Shown here: in pieces, positions 57,504-64,000 of the stretch | Layout of the letters: every line of letters begins with the position of its first letter | Position numbering within the stretch: the stretch's first letter is position 1 | Source: Candidatus Berkiella aquae | GTDB lineage: Bacteria; Pseudomonadota; Gammaproteobacteria; Berkiellales; Berkiellaceae | Direction of reading: 5' to 3' | Length of the DNA stretch: 64,000 bases | Assembly: GCF_001431295.2 (NCBI RefSeq) | Contig: NZ_LKAJ02000002.1 | Location: forward strand, 1 to 64,000 | The notes under the pieces: generated by a model | Told to the model about the DNA's origin: nothing | The model's database searches: none | Seen by the model: the letters and a program-made list of their open reading frames with translations, nothing else | Position numbers and translations under genes: made by a program

Positions 57504-58706
57504 GTCCAGTCGCTGGACGACAAAGTAAGTGACGCAAATTGAGCGGTGTCCAGTGACTGGACGCAACGAGATGTCTTTGTGGTTGCTACCCAAAGTCTGC
57601 GTGCTATTCAATTCGAAAGGGATCCCAAAGAGGAGCTGTCCAGTGACTGGACGGTAATTGATCTAATTGAGCAGTGTCCAGTGACTGGACGCAACGAGAT
57701 GTCTTTGTGGTTGCTACCCAAAGTCTGCGCGCTATTCAATTATAAAGAGATCCCTAATAGGAGCTGTCCAGTGACTGGACGGTAAGTGACGCTTATAGAG
57801 TGGTGTTCAGTGACTGGACGCAACGAGATGTCTTTGTGGTTGCTACCCAAAGTCTGCGTGCTATTCAATTCGAAAGGGATCCCAAAGAGGAGCTGTCCAG
57901 TGACTGGACGGTAATTGATCTAATTGAGCAGTGTCCAGTGACTGGACGCAACGAGATGTCTTTGTGGTTGCTACCCAAAGTCTGCGCGCTATTCAATTAT
58001 AAAGAGATCCCTAATAGGAGCTGTCCAGTGACTGGACGGTAAGTGACGCTTATAGAGTGGTGTCCAGTGACTGGACGGTAAGTGACGCTTATAGAGTGGT
58101 GTCCAGTGACTGGACGCAACGAGATGTCTTTATGGTTGCTACCCAAAGTCTGCATGCTAATCAATTATAAAGAGATCCCAAAGAGGAGCTGTCCAGTGAC
58201 TGGACGGTAAGTGACGCTTATAGAGTGGTGTCCAGTGACTGGACGCAACGAGATGTCTTTATGGTTGCTACCCAAAGTCTGCATGCTATTCAATTATAAA
58301 GGGATCCCAAAGAGGAGCTGTCCATTGACTGGGCGGTAATTGATCTAATTGAGCAGTGTCCAGTGACCGGACACAACGAGATGTCTTTATGGTTGCTACC
58401 CAAAGTCTGCATGCTATTCAATTCGAAAGAGATCCCAAAGAGGAGCTGTCCAGTGACTGGACGGTAATTGATCTAATTGAGCAGTGTCCAGTGACTGGAC
58501 ACACGAGATGTCTTTATGGTTGCTACCCAAAGTCTGCATGCTGTTCAATTATATAAGGATCCCTAATAGGAGCTGTCCAGTGACTGGACGGTACCGAAAA
58601 GTAAAAGTAAGCAGGAGTAGGTGAGCTAGAAACTTAGTTTGTATTCGTGCTTAGTTTGTTGGGGATGATTTAATCAATGCTCCCAAATGTTGTCCAGTCA
58701 CTGGAC
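57504..58706. repeat. Array of 19 copies of a 15-bp palindrome, probable partition centromere or iteron site
   Basis: The element GTCCAGTGACTGGAC (7-1-7 palindrome) occurs at 57504, 57548, 57638, 57676, 57766, 57805, 57895, 57933, 58023, 58062, 58101, 58191, 58230, 58320, 58358, 58448, 58486, 58575 and 58692. Five copies carry one or two changes. Spacings mostly alternate between 90 and 38-39 bases, so the array is built of units of about 128 bases with conserved spacers. It lies just before parA and after the rep region. It may be the ParB-binding centromere, an iteron block for copy control, or both. Open frames through the array are an artefact of the repeat. Confidence 0.9.
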
Positions 58707-58765
58707 AGTGTTTGGATGGAGAATATAGCGGCTAGTAATTTTATGAGTCAAAGTTAATTTTACAC

Positions 58766-58808
58766 TTGTATATACAGGAATTATCATTATACTAATTACA
58801 TACGTATG
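58766..58808 (+). promoter_or_regulatory. parA promoter with palindromic operator candidate
   Basis: TTGTAT (58766-58771) and TATACT (58788-58793) have a 16-base spacer. A perfect 10-bp palindrome CATACGTATG (58799-58808) covers the expected start of transcription. This would suit autorepression by ParA/ParB or by the small third gene. Confidence 0.5.
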
Positions 58809-58853
58809 CAATTTGTAGCGTGTCCTCCATGATATCTCAAAAAGGAATTGGAT

Positions 58854-59840
58854 ATGGCAATTAATGTCCCGATTGTTGCGACAATGAATCAGAAGGGTGG
58901 TGTTGGTAAATCAACAATCACAGGAACTCAGGCTGAATGGTTCTCGCTAGTAAGAAAGAAAAGGGTTTGCCTAGTAGATCTTGACGAGCAATGTAATACA
59001 ACGAAGCAATTTGTTGGTGTTGAATATATCAATGATGATACTGAAGCTGGTTTTCAAATTAAAAAACATCCAGATTTTTCTCCACATTTAGGTGCTAATG
59101 AGCGATCTTCGATAGCAGATATATTTTATGGTGAAGCCGTTTTGCCATACCAATCATGGATCACGGAAAAAAATTCTAATGGTGGATTAGTTGACGTTTT
59201 ATGTGGGCATCCTGTCCGAATTGAGGAAATAAATAACGCCTTAGTTTCAAAGGAGGATGGAAAAGTAAATCAAACTGCAAAAGAAAGACTAAAAGAATTT
59301 TTTGATATGGAAGAGGTGCATGATGCTTATGATGTATTTTTACTTGATACAGGGCCAAGCAAGAATGTAATGTTTCGTTCCGCATTGCACGCAGCATCTC
59401 ATGTAGTAGTGCCTTTTGAACCTGAAGATAAAGCAATTCAAGGTATTACACAGATGTTAAATGCTATTAAACGTGAAAATTATTCAAGAGAAAGGGGAGC
59501 ACAGCTTAAGCTGGCTGGGTTGCTGCCTAATAAAGTGAGAAATTTAAAGCTACATAAACAATATTTAAATGATCTGTCAGAAAGATATGAAGAGTATCTA
59601 TTTCCATGGCCTTGCTGGTTAAGCTTATTGACAGATTTTCCTACAAGGGATCGTGCTGGCGTGAAGCCTCGAAGCGTATTTCAACTGCCTATAACAAATA
59701 CAGCAAGAGCCCAAGCAACAGCAATGTGTCTTTATATTGAACAAAAAATATTTGGTAAACATTTAGGCATTACCAAAGAAATTAAACAAACGCTAAACGT
59801 ATTTGAGGATGGGCTTAAAACTTTGGGAGTTAGCGCATAA
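58854..59840 (+). CDS. parA: ParA-family partition ATPase
   Basis: The 328-aa protein has the deviant Walker A KGGVGKST near residue 15, the DLDEQ motif in place of DxDPQ near residue 43, and the LLDTGPS switch near 166. It has no N-terminal DNA-binding extension, which resembles the type Ib class, although its length is intermediate. It would drive plasmid segregation together with ParB at the palindrome array. The ATG at 58854 has an AAGGA site seven bases upstream. Its stop overlaps the parB start. Confidence 0.92.
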   Translation: MAINVPIVATMNQKGGVGKSTITGTQAEWFSLVRKKRVCLVDLDEQCNTTKQFVGVEYINDDTEAGFQIKKHPDFSPHLGANERSSIADIFYGEAVLPYQSWITEKNSNGGLVDVLCGHPVRIEEINNALVSKEDGKVNQTAKERLKEFFDMEEVHDAYDVFLLDTGPSKNVMFRSALHAASHVVVPFEPEDKAIQGITQMLNAIKRENYSRERGAQLKLAGLLPNKVRNLKLHKQYLNDLSERYEEYLFPWPCWLSLLTDFPTRDRAGVKPRSVFQLPITNTARAQATAMCLYIEQKIFGKHLGITKEIKQTLNVFEDGLKTLGVSA

Positions 59841-61003
59841 TGTCAAACTTAACAAAGTCCAAGACTCATAAGATTGAAGATAAAAAACGGAAGCCTCTTT
59901 TTATAAAATCAAAGGTAAATTTAGAACAGGTCCAAAGCCTCAATCAAACAAATAAATCTACGTCTAATGAAGAACAGTCAAATTCAGACTTATTGGATAG
60001 CTTGGATTCACAGCTATCGAAAATTGAATTTTTGAATGCAAAATATTTGCCCTTACAGGCGATTCATCTAGATCCTGATAATCCAAGAAAGCTTTCTATC
60101 GATATAAACGATGTCCTTAATGGTCCAAAATTACCGGAAGAACCATTTGACGATGAGGTACAAGATGCTTTCAAAGAAACTTTAAAACAACATTTTGGTG
60201 TTGAAGATAATAAAAAACAAAAGATCCAAGATTATCTTTCTATCGCATTATTAGCTTCATCCATCAAAGTGCCTGAAAGATTAATACAGCCAATATGTGT
60301 ATATGGTAAAGGAAATAAATATATTCTTCTTGCTGGCGAAAGACGTACCTTGGCGCATCATGTTATGGGCGCTAAGTTTATAGCTGCCAACATAATTATT
60401 GAGCCTGAGAACAAAGAGAAGGCTTTGCTTCAATATATTGAGAATTCATCGCGTGAGGACCTCTCACTTAAAGATAAGTATGGGGCAATTAGAAAAATAA
60501 TCTCATATTACAGCGAGTCTGTATCAGCTAGATCGCTAGCAAGTATTTTGCGGATCTCAAAATCACAAGCTCAAAAATATTCAAAGATATGCAAAGAAGA
60601 AAATATAATTTTTAAAAGGGCAATAGAAACGGGAGTTTTAACTTCACCTGAAGACGCTTACAATATTATTAAGAGTAATGATTCGAACATGATAACTAAT
60701 ATCTGTAATTTATTACTGAAGGGAAAAGGTATTGAGGAAGCTTTACAGGAAATCAACAATCAAACATCGGTAAGACCTAACTTAAAGCCGAAAAGAATAA
60801 TTTCACCTAACCCTGTACATGAAACAAAAGATGAACAAAAGGTTTTATTTAAAGGCGATGATATTAATGTGCTTAAAGAATTAATTCATATTGCAATAAA
60901 AGGTGGAAAGTTAGATCTTTCTATAGATGATTTTAAAAACAAAGATATTGATTTTTCAAGTCTTTGGAAAAAAATCAAAGACATAGTTGCAAAAGCAAGG
61001 TGA
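59840..61003 (+). CDS. parB: ParB-family partition protein
   Basis: The 387-aa protein has a long variable N terminus, then a ParB/Srx domain (PLQAIHLDPDNPRK from about residue 73, then LIQPICVYGKGNKYILLAGERR around 150-175). A helix-turn-helix follows (RSLASILRISKSQAQKYSKI near 233-252) and a C-terminal part. An unusual acidic insertion (about 90-130) splits the ParB box from the next motif. It probably binds the array and activates ParA. Confidence 0.92.
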   Translation: MSNLTKSKTHKIEDKKRKPLFIKSKVNLEQVQSLNQTNKSTSNEEQSNSDLLDSLDSQLSKIEFLNAKYLPLQAIHLDPDNPRKLSIDINDVLNGPKLPEEPFDDEVQDAFKETLKQHFGVEDNKKQKIQDYLSIALLASSIKVPERLIQPICVYGKGNKYILLAGERRTLAHHVMGAKFIAANIIIEPENKEKALLQYIENSSREDLSLKDKYGAIRKIISYYSESVSARSLASILRISKSQAQKYSKICKEENIIFKRAIETGVLTSPEDAYNIIKSNDSNMITNICNLLLKGKGIEEALQEINNQTSVRPNLKPKRIISPNPVHETKDEQKVLFKGDDINVLKELIHIAIKGGKLDLSIDDFKNKDIDFSSLWKKIKDIVAKAR

Positions 61004-61006
61004 TAT

Positions 61007-61411
61007 ATGGTTAAAGCATTTAATCCTCCACATGCGAGAAAGTCAAAATCGGCAAAACCTCTAAAATTAAATAGTAGTGTACGAAGAGCTTCTATTAGAA
61101 TGCCTGAAAAAATGCTTGAAGAAGTTAATAAAATTCTTGAACTTGAGGGTAAGACCCACAAGGGCAAATGGATTTCAAAAGCAATTATTGATTTATATGA
61201 AACTGAGGACTTTATTGGTCTAATTGATGAAGAATGGTTTGATAGGGCAAATAATTTTGCAATTCAGGTAGTCTTAACAAAAGAAGCTCAAAGTGCTTTG
61301 AATAATATAATAAAAGAAGCTAAACAGCAGGGGTTAGAAAGAAATGATTTCATTAGTGCGACAATAAGGGTCGCCATAACTAATGCTCTAGTTAGAGAGG
61401 GAAACTTCTGA
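61007..61411 (+). CDS. Small basic protein, third gene of the partition operon
   Basis: The 134-aa protein has a basic N terminus (HARKSKSAKPLK), then RASIRMPEKMLEEVNKIL, which fits a ribbon-helix-helix start. A second similar helix pair near the C terminus reads VVLTKEAQSALNNIIKEAK. It starts three bases after parB behind an AGGTGAT site. It may be a DNA-binding regulator or centromere accessory factor. I cannot name a family. Confidence 0.65.
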   Translation: MVKAFNPPHARKSKSAKPLKLNSSVRRASIRMPEKMLEEVNKILELEGKTHKGKWISKAIIDLYETEDFIGLIDEEWFDRANNFAIQVVLTKEAQSALNNIIKEAKQQGLERNDFISATIRVAITNALVREGNF

Positions 61412-61742
61412 TTGACGTCAAAAGTTCTTTTCAGGCCATTAGTCAAAAGCTGTAAGAAGACAAAATAATTAAATCTTTGCAATTGAAATTGGCCCATCTA
61501 GAAGTTGCATGTAGTGTTAGATTTTATTCAAGAGTAAGAGATAGGTGTTTCACATTTTAAATGCCTCACGTTGGGTTGTATATATAACTTCTAAAATACC
61601 TAGTATTTTACGTGCTCATACTCGTGAGTTTAGATTAGATAAGTTCATTCAACAGAGTTAAGTTACATATAATTGATTAATCCTAAAATAGCATTTAATA
61701 TTGCCGTTCTGAAAATAATGAAAGACAATATTTGTTGTACAT
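61412..61742. other. AT-rich gap after the partition operon
   Basis: About 330 bases without a gene. It separates plasmid maintenance genes from the last cargo operon and must hold its promoter. I found no clear hairpin or repeat in it. Confidence 0.5.
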
Positions 61743-62495
61743 ATGAATCATGGAAGTTTCGATAAGCACAAGCTAATACCAGAGCCTTTGCCCTCAGGTC
61801 TTATCCCCACACTAAATAAAATGGGGTATATGACTCAATTCATAGATGAATATTCCCAAAAATTTATTGACGATGCTAAGTATGCCGATGCGCCGGTTTT
61901 AGAAATAGGGGCTGCGTATGGTATAGCAACGCTTCAGGCACTCAGCAATGGGGCTAGGGTAGTATCTAACGACCTTGATGAGCAGCATCTCAAAATACTT
62001 GGGCAAATATGCCCTAAAGAGCTACTTCACAATTTAATATTATTACCTGGAAAGTTTCCTGATGATATTAATATCGATGATAATTCTATTTATTCAATAT
62101 TAATGTGTCGAGTAGTACATTTTTTTACTCCAGTTGAAATAAAGCAAGCCTTCAAAAAAGCCTTTAATATTTTAGCGCCGGGAGGAAAGATATATATTAT
62201 CGCAGATACCCCTTATCAAAAAAATTGGTCGAAATTTCTTGCGACATATGAACAGAAAAAGAGAAGTGGGGAAAAATTTCCTGGATTTATTGTAAACTCT
62301 GATGACTTTATAACAGACTTGGCCTTTAATCTTCCTAAAATGTTTAATTTTATGGATACCGAAGTGCTTCTTCGAGAGTTGACCGAAGTGGGATTTTTAA
62401 TTGAAAAGTTAGAATATATAAATCGATTAAATTATCCTGAAACAGTAAGACTAGATGGAAGAGAGAGCGTAGGGGCTATAGCCGTTAAATCGTAG
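61743..62495 (+). CDS. SAM-dependent methyltransferase (class I)
   Basis: The 250-aa protein has the class I motif VLEIGAAYGIATLQAL (residues 53-68), then an acidic residue after the second strand (VVSNDLDEQH) and the post-motif stretch LAPGGKIYIIADTP. The substrate cannot be read from the sequence. A small molecule is more likely than DNA, because no target-recognition domain is present. It is followed 15 bases later by an MFS transporter and a thioesterase. Confidence 0.82.
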   Translation: MNHGSFDKHKLIPEPLPSGLIPTLNKMGYMTQFIDEYSQKFIDDAKYADAPVLEIGAAYGIATLQALSNGARVVSNDLDEQHLKILGQICPKELLHNLILLPGKFPDDINIDDNSIYSILMCRVVHFFTPVEIKQAFKKAFNILAPGGKIYIIADTPYQKNWSKFLATYEQKKRSGEKFPGFIVNSDDFITDLAFNLPKMFNFMDTEVLLRELTEVGFLIEKLEYINRLNYPETVRLDGRESVGAIAVKS

Positions 62496-62510
62496 TTGAG
62501 GTTTAGTAGT

Positions 62511-63824
62511 ATGGACAGCCATTTCAAGGATAGATTGCTGAAGCCGATTATTGGCTGCAGCTTAGGCACATTCCTAGAATTTTTAGATTTTGCTTTGTAT
62601 GCATCGTTAGCTCCAGTCTTTGCATTAAAATTCTTTCCCAAGGAATATCATGAGATCTCCGTCATTTACGCATGGGGCATTTTTGCAGTAAGCTTTATCG
62701 CCCGGCCATTTTCAGGCTTAATATTGGGGCCAATCGGAGACAGGATCGGAATCAAGAAAATTCTTCTGTTTTCTTTAGCCATAATGGGACTTGCAACTAC
62801 GGCGATTGGGATTTTGCCAACCTATGATCAAATAGGACTACTTGCACCTTTATTATTAATATTATTAAGAATAATTCAGGGTTTAGCTGTTAGTATTGAA
62901 TACAACAGCCTTGGAGTATACCTTCTACAGCAAAATGGCATTGCTAAGAAATTTGGATTTTACTCTAGCTTTACATCAGTTGGAGTAATTGCAGGTTTAA
63001 TATCAGGCAGCCTTATTGTTGGTTTATTTTTAAACAAGTCTTCACTCATTGATATTCCTGATTGGCAATGGAGAATGCCTTTTATAAGCTGTGGGCTGGT
63101 AGTTAGTGTATTGGGGATATTTCTAAGACAGCAAATGCAAGACCCTCATAAAAGCTCCTGCTCCTATTCTGAAAGGGGAGTATTAAAAAGTCTTTTCTGT
63201 AATCAAATAAAGCAGTTGTTTATGGCTATTTTTGTAACAGGCTTTATTAGTATTTCAGCTTATATTGCCATCGGTTATATGGCGACCTATTTGCAACTTT
63301 ATAGAAACTTTCTACTAAAAGAATCAATATTAGTTTGTTGTGCCTGCGGTATTGCTATGCTTATATCTGTCCCAATTGGAGGATGGATTTCTGATAAGCT
63401 AGGAAGAACGCGCTTTATGGCGGTTTCTTCTTTATCAATGTCAATTATTTCAATCCTTTCTATGGGATTGATTGCCTATGGGCAGTCAAAAATCCTTATT
63501 TTAGGACTCCTGCTGCTTTCAATTAATACAGGCATTTCAGCTGGAGGACTGCCGGCATTTGTAACTGAGCTGTTTCATAGCGATCATCGATATACGGGTT
63601 CAACGATTGCTTATAATGCTGGGGTTGCCTGGATAGGGGGCACAGCCCCGATGATAATATCTCTCTTGTTAATGAAAACAAATAATCCGATGATCCCTGG
63701 TATATATTTGTCTTTCTTTTCTCTGTTAGGTTTTATTGCGGCTATGGCATTAAACCAACGAAAGCAATGTAACGATAAATTACGCGTTTATCCTATTAAT
63801 AATAAGGAAGTAAAACATGTTTGA
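62511..63824 (+). CDS. MFS transporter, metabolite:H+ symporter type
   Basis: The 437-aa protein has 12 predicted helices and the MHS-type loops GPIGDRIGIKKILL (helices 2-3) and GGWISDKLGRTRF (helices 8-9). It is related to proline/betaine, shikimate and alpha-ketoglutarate permeases. The ATG at 62511 has GAGG nine bases upstream. A TTG at 62496 is less likely. Its end overlaps the next gene by eight bases. It could import or export the compound processed by the neighbouring enzymes. Confidence 0.85.
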   Translation: MDSHFKDRLLKPIIGCSLGTFLEFLDFALYASLAPVFALKFFPKEYHEISVIYAWGIFAVSFIARPFSGLILGPIGDRIGIKKILLFSLAIMGLATTAIGILPTYDQIGLLAPLLLILLRIIQGLAVSIEYNSLGVYLLQQNGIAKKFGFYSSFTSVGVIAGLISGSLIVGLFLNKSSLIDIPDWQWRMPFISCGLVVSVLGIFLRQQMQDPHKSSCSYSERGVLKSLFCNQIKQLFMAIFVTGFISISAYIAIGYMATYLQLYRNFLLKESILVCCACGIAMLISVPIGGWISDKLGRTRFMAVSSLSMSIISILSMGLIAYGQSKILILGLLLLSINTGISAGGLPAFVTELFHSDHRYTGSTIAYNAGVAWIGGTAPMIISLLLMKTNNPMIPGIYLSFFSLLGFIAAMALNQRKQCNDKLRVYPINNKEVKHV

Positions 63825-64000
63825 TAAAAAAGAAAATTTTGATTTTCCAGATAATGCATCTTTTGTAACAAGGATGAATGTTAGGATCAACGACGTAAAT
63901 TACGCTAATCATTTAGATTACTCGGCACTTTTAGAAATGGTGGGTAACGCTCGTTCTCAATTCTTCAGGCACTACGGGTGCACTGAAATTGATATAGAAG
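63817..64000 (+). CDS. Hotdog-fold acyl-CoA thioesterase, 5' part only
   Basis: The first 61 codons are present before the window ends. They show a 4HBT start: RINDVNYANHLDYSALLEMV with the typical Asp and Asn-His pair, then RSQFFRHYG. An AAGGAAGT site precedes the ATG, which overlaps the transporter stop. It is the third gene of the terminal operon and continues beyond the window. Confidence 0.75.
   Translation, partial: MFDKKENFDFPDNASFVTRMNVRINDVNYANHLDYSALLEMVGNARSQFFRHYGCTEIDIE

Noticed and set aside
57546-58556. Three repeated open frames of 66-80 aa
   Set aside because: They arise because the repeat unit happens to stay open. Their peptides are translations of the same palindromes and spacers and have no start signals.
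57504-58706. A CRISPR array
   Set aside because: Regular repeats are present, but the repeat is a 15-bp perfect palindrome, the spacers are near-identical to each other and alternate between two lengths, and no cas gene is near.

Overview
The window looks like the backbone and cargo of a large conjugative plasmid (or a plasmid-like integrative element) from an AT-rich gammaproteobacterium. A member of the Legionellales is my best guess. It rests on the combination of an F-type transfer operon with a Ti-type TraA relaxase, the copper and heavy-metal cargo and the general protein flavour. It is an inference and not a proof.

Layout: (1) 1-12.9 kb, + strand: the right part of an F-type type IV secretion operon (traC, trbI, S26 peptidase, traW, traU, trbC, traN, traF, traH, a PH-domain membrane protein, traG), tightly packed with ATGA-type overlaps. 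Two large unrecognised genes follow (13.0-16.7 kb). (2) 16.8-23.9 kb: an accessory or defence-like island. It holds an XRE regulator, a double-glycine-leader bacteriocin-like peptide with a two-helix candidate immunity protein, a stand-alone phage-integrase-repeat protein, a DUF1016/PDDEXK nuclease flanked by a duplicated palindrome, a frameshifted DUF6573 gene, and a three-gene cassette of an AAA_13 ATPase, a 72-aa protein and a GIY-YIG nuclease. (3) 24.0-25.2 kb: copper-chaperone-like and DUF305 genes. (4) 25.2-28.5 kb: a decayed flagellar rod/hook operon (a FlgB-FlgD fusion, intact flgE, broken flgF) still preceded by a near-consensus sigma-54 promoter. (5) 28.8-50.3 kb: metal resistance. 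It contains a truncated RND remnant, multicopper oxidase, TolC-type protein, DUF2231 and DUF6488 proteins, copA ATPase, cupredoxin, cusA/cusB, an orphan HlyD adaptor lying between a CDF gene and a decayed copy of that gene's 3' end, and a czcCBA-CDF operon headed by a small ribbon-helix-helix protein.

(6) 50.5-56.0 kb: the mobilisation module. It comprises the TraA relaxase-helicase, a MobQ-type oriT in the divergent gap, two small mobilisation genes and the TraD coupling protein. (7) 56.0-58.8 kb: the replicon. A RepA/IncFII-like initiator on the - strand has a possible oriV with DnaA-box-like sites downstream. Upstream of it lie a candidate antisense RNA and a short leader ORF whose stop overlaps the rep start, which is the architecture of copA-tap-repA. 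A 1.2-kb array of 19 copies of a 15-bp palindrome follows. (8) 58.8-61.4 kb: parA, parB and a small third gene, with the array sitting where a centromere would be expected. (9) 61.7 kb to the end: a methyltransferase, an MHS-type MFS transporter and a truncated thioesterase.

Together the genes describe a self-transmissible replicon whose cargo protects the host from copper and other metals and may also act in competition or phage defence. Several single-base frameshifts (DUF6573, flgF, RND remnant) mark decay, or sequencing error at short homopolymers.
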